64,000 nucleotides of DNA from Halorarum halophilum (GTDB lineage Archaea; Halobacteriota; Halobacteria; Halobacteriales; Haloferacaceae). The stretch's first letter is position 1. Every line of letters begins with the position of its first letter. A program made the position numbers and the translations under genes. The notes under the pieces were generated by a model. The model did not search any database, was not told the origin of the DNA, and worked only from the letters and a program-made list of their open reading frames with translations. Shown one piece after another: positions 42,600 to 52,091 of the stretch. The stretch spans positions 1,984,001-2,048,000 of the forward strand of contig NZ_CP058529.1 in assembly GCF_013401515.1 (NCBI RefSeq), read 5' to 3'.

Positions 42600-44408
42600 A
42601 TGTCAGACACAGATGCCGACACGACCACGGACGCAGACGCCCTCCGCACGCCCATCGTCGCCGTGCTGGGACACGTCGACCACGGGAAGACGACGCTGCT
42701 CGACCGCATCCGCGGCTCGGCCGTCCAGGAGGGCGAGGCCGGCGCCATCACCCAGCACATCGGTGCGACCGCCGTCCCGCTGGAGACGGTCTCGGAGATG
42801 GCCGGCGCGCTGGTCGACCCGGACGACTTCGACCTCCCCGGCCTGCTGTTCATCGACACGCCGGGCCACCACTCGTTCTCGACGCTCCGCGCCCGCGGCG
42901 GCGCGCTCGCCGACATCGCGGTGCTCGTCGTCGACGTGAACGACGGCTTCCAGCCCCAGACCGAGGAGGCGATCGACATCCTCAGACGCACGGGCACGCC
43001 GTTCGTCGTCGCCGCGAACAAGGTCGACACGACGCCCGGGTGGAACCCGCAGGAGGGAGAACCCATCCAACGGTCGCTGGAGGCCCAGTCCGATCGCGCG
43101 GAGTCGCGGCTGAACGAGAACCTCTACGAACTCATCGGCGACCTCTCGGACGAGGGCTTCTCCGCCGACTTCTACTGGCGCGTCCAGGACTTCCAGGGGA
43201 ACATCGGGATCGTCCCGCTGTCGGCGATGACCGGCGAGGGGGTCCCGGACCTGCTCACCGTCCTCATGGGGCTCTCCCAGCGCTTCCTGAAGTCGGAGAT
43301 GTCCATCGACGTCGCCGGCCCCGGCAGGGGCACTGTCCTGGAGGTGAAAGAGGAGCGCGGCTTCGGCGCGACGCTGGACGCGGTGCTGTACGACGGCGTC
43401 ATCCGGACGGGCGACACCATCGTCGTCGGCGGGCAGTACGACCCCATCGTCACGGAGGTTCGCGCGCTATTGCAGCCGCGTCCCAACGCGGAGATGCGCA
43501 CCGAGAAGCGGTTCGAGAAGGTGCCGGAGGTCGCGGCCGCTGCGGGCGTGAAGATCGCCGCGCCGGACCTCGACGAGGCGATGGCCGGCGCGCCGGTGCG
43601 GGTCGTCCGCGATCAAACGGAGGAGGAGGTCGTCGCGGAGGTGCGGGAGGAACTCGCCGAGATCGAGGTCGAGACGGCCGAGGACGGCGTCGTCGTCAAG
43701 GCCGACACGCTCGGGAGCCTCGAGGCGATGGCGAACGCGCTGGAGGAGGCGGAAATTCCCATCCTCCGGGCGGAGGTCGGCGACATCGCCCCGCGCGACG
43801 TCGCCGTCGCCGAGACCGCCAACGAGGAGACCCACCGGGTCATCCTCGGGTTCAACGTCGACGTGCTCGCGAACGCGGAGGAGGAGCTCGAGACGAGCGA
43901 CGTCCGCCTGTTCGCGGACGACGTCATCTACCAGCTGGTCGAGGAGTACGAGGAGTACGTGGACGACCTCCAGCGCAGCCAGCAGGAGACGGTGCTCGAT
44001 CAGATCGTCCGGCCGGCCCGGTTCCGCATCCTGCAGGACCATACGTTCCGGCAGAACGATCCCGCCGTCGTCGGCGTCGAGATCGTCGCGGGGACCGTCC
44101 AGAACAACCGCCACGTCGCGAAGTTCCAGGGGAGCGAGCCGAGGCGGATCGGCCAGCTCTCGGGCATCCAGCACCAGGGGGACGACGTGGACGAGGCCCG
44201 CGCCGGCGAGCGCGTCTCGGTCGCCATCGACGGGCCGACCGTCGGCAGACAGATCGAGGAGGGCGACGAACTGTGGATCGAACTCCCGGAGAAGCACGCG
44301 AAGATCCTCGAACAGGAGCTCTCGGACGAGATCCCGGCGGACGAACTGGAGGCGCTCAACGCCTACCTGCAGACGCGGCGGAAGACCGACCCCTTCTGGG
44401 GGAAGTAA
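42600..44408 (+). CDS. infB: Translation initiation factor IF-2 (aIF5B)
   Basis: 602 residues. A GTPase domain with GHVDHGKTT (G1), DTPGHHSF (G3) and AANKVD (G4) starts at about residue 20. Then follow domains II to IV, with RGTVLEVKEERGFGATLDAVLYDG and VVVKADTLGSLEAMANAL, and a helical C-terminus ending PFWGK. It promotes joining of the ribosomal subunits with initiator tRNA. The length matches archaeal aIF5B, which lacks the long N-terminal extension of eukaryotes. No intein is present at the G1 loop, a frequent insertion site in archaea. Confidence 0.94.
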   Translation: MSDTDADTTTDADALRTPIVAVLGHVDHGKTTLLDRIRGSAVQEGEAGAITQHIGATAVPLETVSEMAGALVDPDDFDLPGLLFIDTPGHHSFSTLRARGGALADIAVLVVDVNDGFQPQTEEAIDILRRTGTPFVVAANKVDTTPGWNPQEGEPIQRSLEAQSDRAESRLNENLYELIGDLSDEGFSADFYWRVQDFQGNIGIVPLSAMTGEGVPDLLTVLMGLSQRFLKSEMSIDVAGPGRGTVLEVKEERGFGATLDAVLYDGVIRTGDTIVVGGQYDPIVTEVRALLQPRPNAEMRTEKRFEKVPEVAAAAGVKIAAPDLDEAMAGAPVRVVRDQTEEEVVAEVREELAEIEVETAEDGVVVKADTLGSLEAMANALEEAEIPILRAEVGDIAPRDVAVAETANEETHRVILGFNVDVLANAEEELETSDVRLFADDVIYQLVEEYEEYVDDLQRSQQETVLDQIVRPARFRILQDHTFRQNDPAVVGVEIVAGTVQNNRHVAKFQGSEPRRIGQLSGIQHQGDDVDEARAGERVSVAIDGPTVGRQIEEGDELWIELPEKHAKILEQELSDEIPADELEALNAYLQTRRKTDPFWGK

Positions 44409-44526
44409 CGCCCGTCACCCGGACGAAGCCGCACGACCCCGAGGCTCCGATTCGCCGTCCCGTCGCCGTGTTTTCGGAGTAAGTTATTTGTTGGTCACGG
44501 CCATCGCACACGACCGGCGAGTGCCG

Positions 44527-44778
44527 ATGAGTGTCCACGACCCACGGAGCGACAGCGTTCGCGTCACGGCCGGATCGCAGTCACAGCCGCCCTCCCGACA
44601 CGATCTGTTGCTCGCTGCCATTCCAACGCTGATACTCCTCGGGTTCCTGCTGGACCACGTCGGAGCGCTCCCGTTCGCGAGGGGCGCGGTCGTCGGGCCC
44701 GGGCTGGCGGCGATGCTCGTCGGCTACGCGCTGTTCGTCGAAGCGCCGGGCGGGCCGCGTGCGCCGCCCGAGAACTAG
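44527..44778 (+). CDS. Small membrane protein, two helices
   Basis: 83 residues from ATG 44527 (GTG 44521 is possible). A polar start with SDSVRVTAGSQSQPPSRHD is followed by helices DLLLAAIPTLILLGFLLDHV and GPGLAAMLVGYALFVEAP. This type of short two-helix membrane protein is common in haloarchaea and has no known role. It is 118 bases after infB and read in the same direction. Confidence 0.7.
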   Translation: MSVHDPRSDSVRVTAGSQSQPPSRHDLLLAAIPTLILLGFLLDHVGALPFARGAVVGPGLAAMLVGYALFVEAPGGPRAPPEN

Positions 44779-44796
44779 TTGGACTGAATCAGGACG

Positions 44797-45177
44797 TCAG
44801 CGGGCCGTCGGTTCGATGTCGTCGCCGACGGCGTTCATCACCTGTGCGGCGGCGCTGGCGGCGAGTCCGCGCGCCACCTCGTCGCGGTCGGTCTGGTCGA
44901 GCCCGGTTTCGAGGTCGTCCAGGTCGGGCGCGAAGCCCGCGCTGACCGCGTGGCCGACGGGCGGACGGACCGCGACGGTCGCCTGTGGACCCTCCGTCCC
45001 GTAGGAGAGTTCCGAGCCGACCGCGTAGCCGTCCGGGAGATACGATTCGGTGCGCGAGACGATTCCGGCGACCGCCCGCCGAAGAGCGTCCTTCTGCTCG
45101 ACGGTGAGGTCGATCTCCTCGGGCCGACCGGCATCGACGACGCCCGGCGCTCCGGCGTACGGGTTATTGCCGTTCAT
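44797..45177 (-). CDS. DUF5811 family protein
   Basis: 126 residues from ATG 45175-45177: MNGNNPYAGAPGVVDAG, then LTVEQKDALRRAVAGIVSRTES and YLPDGYAVGSELSYG with TVAVRPPVGHAVSAGFAPD. The last helix is EVARGLAASAAAQVMNAVGDD. This is the layout of the haloarchaeal DUF5811 family, of unknown function. It is cytoplasmic and of normal length. It converges with the small membrane gene, leaving 18 bases between the ends. The 269-base gap on its 5-prime side has no gene. Confidence 0.85.
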   Translation of the reverse strand: MNGNNPYAGAPGVVDAGRPEEIDLTVEQKDALRRAVAGIVSRTESYLPDGYAVGSELSYGTEGPQATVAVRPPVGHAVSAGFAPDLDDLETGLDQTDRDEVARGLAASAAAQVMNAVGDDIEPTAR

Positions 45178-45446
45178 TGAGGATGTAGCTCCAGTTGGCG
45201 GTTCCGGGGGATAAAGGCGTCGGCGGTGGCGAACGCCGGCGTTGCGCGAACGAGGCCGAGATCGCCGGCGAGGACTCGTCCCGACGCCGTCGGATTCGAC
45301 CCATCCGTGCGCCGGCGAAACCGGAAGACGGAGCCCCGATTCGGAACGGTTCGTGGTGGGCATCGACTCTGTCGACTTTCCCGGTCGTCACTGTGGGTCA
45401 ACCGCCGGGATTATCCTCTCCAGACTCGCGAACGCTCACCCGGCGA

Positions 45447-45929
45447 TCACGCGATCGGTTCGCTCTCGCCGTAGGCAGCCACCACGACGGCCGCGGTGTA
45501 GGCGTCCTCGCTGGTCTCCGCGCTCGCGAGGAGGATCCGTTCGTCCTCGAACGTCCAGTCCCGGAGCTCCCGCCCCGCGGCGAGCCCCTCCGCGACGGTC
45601 GTCCGGATCGACTCGGGATCGGTCCCGTCAGCCTCGTAGAACAGTCCCGGACCGGGGCCGGTCGCCCAGCCGAGGCCGGCGACGATCGCCTCGGTCTCGT
45701 GGGCGTCGGCGGGGGTGGCGGCCGCGCGGGCCTGCACGACTGTCAGGCGGTTCCCGGCCGGCCCGAGGTCAGGCGCGCGCTCGATCTCGTGGACGGCGGC
45801 GTCGGCAGGGACGACCGAGGACACCGCGACCAGGTTGTAGTTGTGGAGGTTGGCGTCGGCGAGCGCGGCGTCGTAGGCCGCCATCGCGGTCGGCCCGTGG
45901 CCGCTGCCGCCGGCGACGTGGATGTCCAT
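45447..45929 (-). CDS. Pyruvoyl-dependent arginine decarboxylase (PvlArgDC)
   Basis: 160 residues from ATG 45927-45929. The family makes agmatine from arginine. The precursor cleaves itself at a serine to form a pyruvoyl group; the site is NYNLVAVSSVVP, with the Ser-Ser pair. Further blocks are GSGHGPTAMAAYDAAL and GLGWATGPGPGLFYEADG. In archaea agmatine is needed for agmatidine in the wobble position of tRNA-Ile2 and for polyamines. The protein should form a trimer of processed dimers in the cytoplasm. Confidence 0.9.
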   Translation of the reverse strand: MDIHVAGGSGHGPTAMAAYDAALADANLHNYNLVAVSSVVPADAAVHEIERAPDLGPAGNRLTVVQARAAATPADAHETEAIVAGLGWATGPGPGLFYEADGTDPESIRTTVAEGLAAGRELRDWTFEDERILLASAETSEDAYTAAVVVAAYGESEPIA

Positions 45930-46073
45930 GTCGGTACGCGGTGGGCCGGGTGAAAAGGGGTGTCGAATACGAGTGGTCTCGGGGAGACGACCGGCAGCGG
46001 TTTGGAGTTCCGTCGTCGCTCGTGTGGTGGTCTGGAAGCAGACCACTACCCCTGAGCGTCATGACGGCCCAGG

Positions 46074-46164
46074 CCTCCCCAGCCGATTGCGCTTCTCGCG
46101 CTCCTCGCTCATCCCTCGCACGACGTCGGCCGCGCACAGAGGCCAGCCGGCACGCGCCACCGCG
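46074..46164 (+). repeat. Non-coding repeat type 2, copy 1
   Basis: It starts cctccccagccgatt and contains the core ctcgctcatccctcgcacg, ending cgcgccaccgcgg. A second copy lies at 63610-63702, with a 41-base identical core. It sits in the 282-base gap between the arginine decarboxylase and the PAN gene, both read leftward. Confidence 0.65.
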
Positions 46165-46211
46165 GCTGTTTAGGTCGAACGTCGAAAACCAAGATCGGGA
46201 AGAAGTCGCCT

Positions 46212-47444
46212 TCAGTACTGGTACGCGCCGAAGCCGTCGTGGGTCACCGCGCCCTCGTCGCCGGCCTCGACCTTGTCGCGGGCGTCCTCGAAGTCCTGAC
46301 GGGTCACCGTGGTCCGCTCGTCGCGGATGGCGAACATCCCCGCCTCGGTACACAGCGCCGCGATGTCCGCGCCGGAGTAGCCGTCGAGACCCTCCGCCAG
46401 GTCGGCGAAGGCGACGTCGTCGTCGACGGTCATGTCGTCGGTGTGGATGTCGAGGATGCGCTCGCGACCCCCCACTGCGGGCTTGGGCACCTCGATGAGG
46501 CGGTCGAAGCGGCCGGGCCGGAGGATCGCCTCGTCGAGCATGTCGAAGCGGTTGGTGGCGGCGATGATGCGGATCTCGCCGCGCTCGTCGAAGCCGTCCA
46601 TCTCCGAGAGCAGCTGCATCATCGTCCGCTGGACCTCCGCGTCGCCGGAGGTCTTCGAGTCCGTCCGCTTGGCCGCGACGGCGTCGATCTCGTCGATGAA
46701 GATGACGGCGGGCTCGCGCTCGGAGGCGAGGTCGAACAGGTCGCGGACGAGCCGTGCGCCCTCGCCGATGAACTTCCGAACGAGTTCGGAGCCGGCCATC
46801 TTGATGAACGTCGCGTCGGTCTCGTTGGCGACGGCCTTCGCCAGCATCGTCTTGCCGGTGCCCGGCGGGCCGTGGAGCAGGACGCCGCTCGGCGGTTCGA
46901 CGCCGACCGCCCGGAACTGTTCGGCGTTCACGAGCGGCGCCTCGACGGCCTCGCGCACCTCGCGCACCTGGTCGTCGATGCCGCCGATGTCGTCGTAGGT
47001 CACCTCTGGCGACGCGTCGACCTCCATCGCCTGCGCCCTGGCGTCGGTCTCGTCGTCGAGCACCGTCTGGACGCTGAACGAGTCGTTGATGGCGACCCTG
47101 TCGCCGGGGTCGAGTTCGTCCTCGAGGCGGGAGGAGACGTCGGTGAGCACCTCTTGGTTGTTGCCGTGCTGTTTGATGACCGCGCCGTCGGCGGTGAGCT
47201 CCTCGACCGTGGCGATGTACAGCGAGGAGGTCTTCAGCGCCTCGTTACGGCGTTTCAGTTCGTCGACCTCGCCCTGCAGGTCGTCCCCGCGGGCTTCGGC
47301 TCGGTCGAGCCGGTCGTCCAGTTCGTCGTTCACCTGCACGAGCCGCGTGAAGTGCTGGCGCAGGGCCTCCAGCCGCTCCGCCTCGCTCATGTCCGGATCG
47401 AGGTCGAGGCGCGGACGGTCTGGGAGGGACGGACTCCGGGACAT
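46212..47444 (-). CDS. pan: Proteasome-activating nucleotidase (PAN)
   Basis: 410 residues. An N-terminal coiled coil (about 20-75, rich in Leu/Glu/Arg) is followed by an OB domain and the AAA+ module. The motifs are GPPGTGKT (Walker A), VIFIDEIDAVA (Walker B) and the pore loop KFIGEGARLVRD; GRFDRLIEVPKP holds the arginine finger region. PAN unfolds proteins and feeds them to the 20S proteasome as a hexamer. The protein ends FGAYQY, in which the penultimate residue is Gln instead of the Tyr of the usual HbYX docking motif. Confidence 0.93.
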   Translation of the reverse strand: MSRSPSLPDRPRLDLDPDMSEAERLEALRQHFTRLVQVNDELDDRLDRAEARGDDLQGEVDELKRRNEALKTSSLYIATVEELTADGAVIKQHGNNQEVLTDVSSRLEDELDPGDRVAINDSFSVQTVLDDETDARAQAMEVDASPEVTYDDIGGIDDQVREVREAVEAPLVNAEQFRAVGVEPPSGVLLHGPPGTGKTMLAKAVANETDATFIKMAGSELVRKFIGEGARLVRDLFDLASEREPAVIFIDEIDAVAAKRTDSKTSGDAEVQRTMMQLLSEMDGFDERGEIRIIAATNRFDMLDEAILRPGRFDRLIEVPKPAVGGRERILDIHTDDMTVDDDVAFADLAEGLDGYSGADIAALCTEAGMFAIRDERTTVTRQDFEDARDKVEAGDEGAVTHDGFGAYQY

Positions 47445-47713
47445 TCGTACGACGAGTTAGGCTGCGCCGTTAATGTGGCTTTGGGTCTCGGGAGGTTTTT
47501 CAGACGGCGCGTCTCCCGTTTCCAGATCACGCCGCACGTCGGCGCTCGCTCGTCCTCCGTCCTCCACCATCGTTGCCGTGTTTCAATCGAGAACCGTTCC
47601 GAAGCTGGAAACCGGTGAGGTGTCCGGAGTCTCGAAGTCGTGGGGGGTCGAGTGAGGGGAGGTGCGGGGCCGAAATCCGACCGGGGAGACGTGTCGATCG
47701 CCCGTGTCGCAGC

Positions 47714-49510
47714 CTACAGGTCGAGCAGATCCTCGGCCCGTCCGAGGTACTCGTCGTAGACGCCGATGGCCGATTCGATCGGCTCCGGCGAGGTCATGTC
47801 GATGCCCGCGACCTCGAGCACGTCGATGGGGTACTCGGCGCCCCCGACCTCGAGCGCGTCGCGGTAGTCCGCGGCAGCCGGTTCTCCCTCCTCGAGGATC
47901 CGCTCGACGATGGCCGCCGCCGCCGAGATACCCGTCGAGTACTGGTAGACGTAGAAGTTGTAGTAGAAGTGCGGGATGCGCATCCACTCGCGTCGGATGT
48001 GGTCGTCGACGCGGCTGTTCGCGTAGAACTCCTCCTTGAGACCGCCGTACAGGTCGTCGAAGACGTCCGGCGTCAGGGGCTCGCCCGCCTCGGCGTGCTC
48101 GTGGATCGCCTGCTCGAACGCGGCGAACATCGTCTGGCGGAACAGCGTGGATCGGAAGCGTTCGAGGTACTGGTCGAGCGCGTGCACCCGGAGCTCCTCG
48201 CTCTCGGCGTTCTCGAGCAGGTACTCGGTCAGCAGCGTCTCGTTCACCGTCGAGGCGACCTCGGCGACGAAGATCTCGTAGCTCGCATACTGCCAGGGCT
48301 GGGCGCCCTTCGCCAGTTCGGAGTGCATCGAGTGGCCGAGTTCGTGGGCCAGGGTGTACATCGAGGAGACGTCGTCCTGGTAGTTCATCATGATGAACGG
48401 CTGGGTGTCGTAGGTCCCAGCGGAGTACGCCCCGGAGCGCTTCCCGCGGTTCTCGTACACGTCGACCCAGCGCGACTCCAGTCCCTCGGCCATCCGCTCC
48501 TGGTACGGCTCGCCGAGCGGCGCGACGGCCTCGATGACCAGTTCCTTCGCCTGCTCGTACGGGATCTCGGGCCCCTCGTCGCCCGTCAGCGACATGTAGA
48601 GGTCCCACATCTCAAGGTCGTCCACGTCGAGCGCGCGGCGCTTCAGGTCGGCGTGCCGCTGGAGGGAGTCGAGGTTGTCCCGCACCGTGTTCACGAGGTT
48701 GTCGTACACTTCGACGGGGACGTTCGGGCCGTCGAGCGCGGCCTCGCGGGCCGTCTCGTAGTTGCGGGCCTCCGCCATCTTCACGTCCTTCTTCACCGAC
48801 TTCGAGAGCGTCGTGCCGACCGCGTTCCGCACGTCAGTCCAGCGCTCGTAGAAGGACTCGTGGACACGCTGGCGGAACTCGCGGTCCGGCTTCTGGAGCA
48901 GCGTCGTGAAGTTCCCCTGGGAGAGCTCGATCTCCTCGCCGTCGGGACCCTCCACGGTCGGGAACGTCATATCCGCGTCCGTCAGCATCGAGTACGTCTC
49001 GCTCGGCGCGTTAGTGACCTCGGAGAGGTCCGCGAGGAGCTCCTCCACCTCGGCCGAGCGCGTGTGCGGCTTCATCCGCAGCACGTCGTCGAAGTAGTGC
49101 TCGTATTCGGCCAGCGCGGGTTCCTCCTCGAGGAACGCCTCGATGTCGTCTCCCTCTAGCCCCTGGAGTTCGGGTTCGAGGAAGCTCGCGGCGCTCGACG
49201 CCTCGGAGGAGAGCGACCCCGCCTTCGCGGCCATGGCCTGGTACTCCTGATCGCGCGTGTCCTCGTTCGACCGGAGGTTGGCGTACTGGACCACCTGCGA
49301 CACCTGCCGCATGACCTCCTCGTACGTCTCCAGCAGCTCGCGCAGCGTCGCGGCGCTCTCGGTCGTCCGCCCCTCGTACGCGCGCACGTCATCGATCGCC
49401 TCCTGTGTCGCCTCGTAGGCGTCATCCCACTCCTCGTCGGAGGCGTAGATGGAGCCGATGCTCCACTTGTACTCCGCCTCGATCTCTGACCGCTCGGGAA
49501 CCGAACTCAT
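47714..49510 (-). CDS. pepF: Oligoendopeptidase F
   Basis: 598 residues, M3 family. The zinc motif HELGHSMHS is at about 389-397, with the third ligand Glu in VAEVASTVNE. The N-terminal part is helical, as is usual for PepF, with YKWSIGSIYASDEEWDDAYE as start. The C-terminal IPHFYYNFYVYQYSTGISAA is strongly conserved. The enzyme cleaves short peptides (about 7-17 residues) in the cytoplasm and may work after the proteasome, whose activator PAN is encoded next to it. Normal length. Confidence 0.94.
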   Translation of the reverse strand: MSSVPERSEIEAEYKWSIGSIYASDEEWDDAYEATQEAIDDVRAYEGRTTESAATLRELLETYEEVMRQVSQVVQYANLRSNEDTRDQEYQAMAAKAGSLSSEASSAASFLEPELQGLEGDDIEAFLEEEPALAEYEHYFDDVLRMKPHTRSAEVEELLADLSEVTNAPSETYSMLTDADMTFPTVEGPDGEEIELSQGNFTTLLQKPDREFRQRVHESFYERWTDVRNAVGTTLSKSVKKDVKMAEARNYETAREAALDGPNVPVEVYDNLVNTVRDNLDSLQRHADLKRRALDVDDLEMWDLYMSLTGDEGPEIPYEQAKELVIEAVAPLGEPYQERMAEGLESRWVDVYENRGKRSGAYSAGTYDTQPFIMMNYQDDVSSMYTLAHELGHSMHSELAKGAQPWQYASYEIFVAEVASTVNETLLTEYLLENAESEELRVHALDQYLERFRSTLFRQTMFAAFEQAIHEHAEAGEPLTPDVFDDLYGGLKEEFYANSRVDDHIRREWMRIPHFYYNFYVYQYSTGISAAAAIVERILEEGEPAAADYRDALEVGGAEYPIDVLEVAGIDMTSPEPIESAIGVYDEYLGRAEDLLDL

Positions 49511-49558
49511 GGCCGTGAGTACCCGTCGCCGGCCCTAAGTCTTGTCACACCGCCCCGG

Positions 49559-50674
49559 TCACGACTCCCTGTTCTCGGCCACGAGCAGGCGGACCCCGGG
49601 CGCGCGACGGAACGTCTCCGACCGGGTGACCCGGCAGCCGGCGAAGGCGATCCACCGCCGGACGTCGTCGACGTCGTGGGTCCGGCCGCCGAGGGTGACG
49701 AGGTACGCGAGGTCGACGAACGCGACACCGAGGTCCGCGAGGCCCGTCGGGCCGTCGCCCTCGAACTGGTCGAGGATAACGAGGCGGCCGTCGGGGGCCA
49801 GCGACTCGGTCGCGCGCTCGAGCAACTGCTCGCACTCCTCGGCGTCGTGGGCGTGCAGGACGTTGAAGAGGAGGACGAGGTCGAAGTCGGTGGCCGAGGC
49901 AGATTCGTCATCTCCGCCGAGGTTAGTAGCCGAGGCGGCCTCGTCTTCCCCGCCGAGGTAGTCCTCGTCGTACTCGTCCGTCTGGTAGTCCCCGCCGCGG
50001 AGCGCTACCCGGTCCTCGACGCCCGCCGCCGCGACCGACTCCTCGGCGACGCCGAGCGCCGCCTCGCGGTCGAACAGCGTCACCTCGGCGCCACGCTCGG
50101 CGAGTTCGACCGCATAGGCGCCGTGGCCTCCGCCGAGGTCCAGCACGCGCTTCCCAGCGACGTCGCCGAGGGTGTCGCTCACCGGGTCGACCAGCAGCGT
50201 CGCGGCCGCGCGGAACCCCTCCTGGGTCGTCTCCCACCCGCCCTCGTCGTCGCCGAGCCAGTCGTAGATGGTCTCCCCGGGGTCGCCCGTCCTGACGGCC
50301 AACTCGACGTGTTCGCGCCAGTACGGCAACACGACGTCGACCCAGAAACGGAGCCACGGGCCGAGGTTGGTGTCGTTCGCGTCGGTGAGCCACTTCCGGG
50401 TCAGGTTCGTCGTGTAGTAGAGCCGGCCGTCGCGGCCGAGGTAACCGGTCTCCGCGAGCAGTTCGGCGAGCGCCCGGACGCCGCGTTCGTCGCAGTCTAG
50501 GTCGCGCGCGAGTTCCCCGACCGTGCGCGGCTCCTCGAGTTCCTCGAACAGGTCGAGGTCGAGGGCCGTGACCGCGGCGTGGAGCGCCCCGGCGCCGTAC
50601 AGGTCGGTGATGGCGGCCGGGGCGAGGTTCGCGCGGAGCGCGACGCGATCGACGATTCCCGGTCTGACCGGCAT
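49559..50674 (-). CDS. O-methyltransferase-like SAM-dependent methyltransferase
   Basis: 371 residues. The N-terminal winged-helix dimerisation domain (about 20-100, TVGELARDLDCDERGVRALAE and LAETGYLGRDG) is typical of plant-type O-methyltransferases and their prokaryotic kin. The SAM site is VLDLGGGHGAYAVELA (about 177-192). FDLVLLFNVLHAHD and GGRTHDVDDVRRWIAFAG close the fold. An acidic loop before the fourth strand is a tandem duplication of 12 residues (LGGEDEAASATN and LGGDDESASATD). The substrate, likely a hydroxylated small molecule, is unknown. Confidence 0.87.
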   Translation of the reverse strand: MPVRPGIVDRVALRANLAPAAITDLYGAGALHAAVTALDLDLFEELEEPRTVGELARDLDCDERGVRALAELLAETGYLGRDGRLYYTTNLTRKWLTDANDTNLGPWLRFWVDVVLPYWREHVELAVRTGDPGETIYDWLGDDEGGWETTQEGFRAAATLLVDPVSDTLGDVAGKRVLDLGGGHGAYAVELAERGAEVTLFDREAALGVAEESVAAAGVEDRVALRGGDYQTDEYDEDYLGGEDEAASATNLGGDDESASATDFDLVLLFNVLHAHDAEECEQLLERATESLAPDGRLVILDQFEGDGPTGLADLGVAFVDLAYLVTLGGRTHDVDDVRRWIAFAGCRVTRSETFRRAPGVRLLVAENRES

Positions 50675-50888
50675 CAGCGGGCCTCCAGTGGGGTCGAAGC
50701 CATATCGGAGAGACGGCGGACCGACGGATAACCGTCATGGGTAAAGCATATACAGCGATACGAAACCGCGGCTCGCCGGCCACAGGGCGGCCGAGGGGCA
50801 CGTTCCGCGGCCCGCCGTCCGGTTCGCGTGATAGGTCGCAGAAGAGGGATCGACGCGTCGTGACTCGTCCCGGGAGCCGTTCTCGCCG

Positions 50889-52088
50889 TCAGGCGTCCCC
50901 GGTGACGATGTCCGCGACCCGCTGCCGGTCGAACAGCTCCGCGTCGCCGGTCACCTCGCCGAACACCTCGGGGTACAACTGCTTCGCACCCCGTTCGGTC
51001 AGGAACAGGTTGTGAATCGGCCCCTGGTACAGGTAGCCGCCCCGGTAGACCCGCCCGTTCTGCACGGCCGTCAGTTCGCCGCCGACGGGGTGGTTCCGCA
51101 TGAACTCGAGCACCGTGTCGCGGAACTCGGCCGCGGACTTCCGCTCGTGGGCCCGCAGCATGATCACGTCGGGATCGATCTCGAGCATCGTCTCGTAGTC
51201 GATCCGTCCCCTATCGGTCGTGCTGATCCCGTGGATACCGGTACCCGAGAGCGCGTCGCTGACCCCGAGGTCGCGCCACTGCTTCTTGCTCGTCCCCCTG
51301 TCGTTCAGCCGGTACGGCGAGAACGCCTCCGGCTCGTCGCTCCCCTCGTAGACGAGCAGCACGTTGGGCCGCTCGTCGGCCGGCGGGAGGCGCGTCTGGA
51401 CGTCGGCGAGGAACTCGTCGTGGAGCGATTCGAACGCCCGGTACCGCTCCTGCTCCTGGAACAGCTCCGCGACCTTCTCGAACGCCTCGTAGAGGGTGTA
51501 GTACCGGTAGTCGTGCCACTCGTCCTCGCGGCGGAAGATGAGGTTCCCGAGGAACGGCCCGACGTTCCCCGCGATCTCCTCGACGTCGTCCCGTGACCAC
51601 TCGAACCAGTTGACGAGCATCTCCGGGTCCATCACGTGGACGTCGCCGTCGAGTTCGTAGAAGACCTCCTTCGACATGTCTGCGGCGCCCGGGTCGTTCG
51701 CCTCGAGTCGCTCGCGGTCGACGCTGACCCCGGGAAGCTCGTCGTAGACGTACGTGTAGTACCGGCTCGCCCCGCCGACGCCGACCAGTCCCTCGGCCCG
51801 CCCGAGCGCGACGCTCATGTCGGCGTATCCCCCGCCGTAGGGGAGCCACGTCTCGGGCACCGACTCGAACGTGAGCTCCCCGACCGGTTCCATCGAGACC
51901 GAGTAGGAGCCCCCTTCGGTCCCCGTCGATTCGTCCGCGGGCGAGGTCCCGTCGATCGCCGTGGGCGTCGCGTTCCCGCCCGACTCGTCGGCACAGCCGG
52001 CGAGCAGGCTTCCGCCGACGACCGCGGCACCGTATCCGAGGTAGTCCCGCCGAGTCCGTCCGTCCCGTTCCGCGAGTTCGCGTTCCAT
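50889..52088 (-). CDS. Iron-siderophore-type ABC substrate-binding lipoprotein
   Basis: 399 residues. The start has a Tat motif (TRRDYLGYGAAVVGG) and a lipobox LLAGC, so it is exported and lipid-anchored. A Thr/Ser-rich linker is followed by a two-lobed domain of the FecB/BtuF type: TWLPYGGGYADMSVALGRAEGLVGV, then LYEAFEKVAELFQEQERYRAF as the connecting helix, then PNVLLVYEGSDEPEAFSPY and IDPDVIMLRAHER. Such proteins bind iron-siderophore or related complexes. No permease or ATPase lies next to it, so it must use one encoded elsewhere. Two TTTWGG-N4-CCTAAA palindromes stand in its promoter. Confidence 0.85.
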   Translation of the reverse strand: MERELAERDGRTRRDYLGYGAAVVGGSLLAGCADESGGNATPTAIDGTSPADESTGTEGGSYSVSMEPVGELTFESVPETWLPYGGGYADMSVALGRAEGLVGVGGASRYYTYVYDELPGVSVDRERLEANDPGAADMSKEVFYELDGDVHVMDPEMLVNWFEWSRDDVEEIAGNVGPFLGNLIFRREDEWHDYRYYTLYEAFEKVAELFQEQERYRAFESLHDEFLADVQTRLPPADERPNVLLVYEGSDEPEAFSPYRLNDRGTSKKQWRDLGVSDALSGTGIHGISTTDRGRIDYETMLEIDPDVIMLRAHERKSAAEFRDTVLEFMRNHPVGGELTAVQNGRVYRGGYLYQGPIHNLFLTERGAKQLYPEVFGEVTGDAELFDRQRVADIVTGDA

Positions 52089-52091
52089 GGT

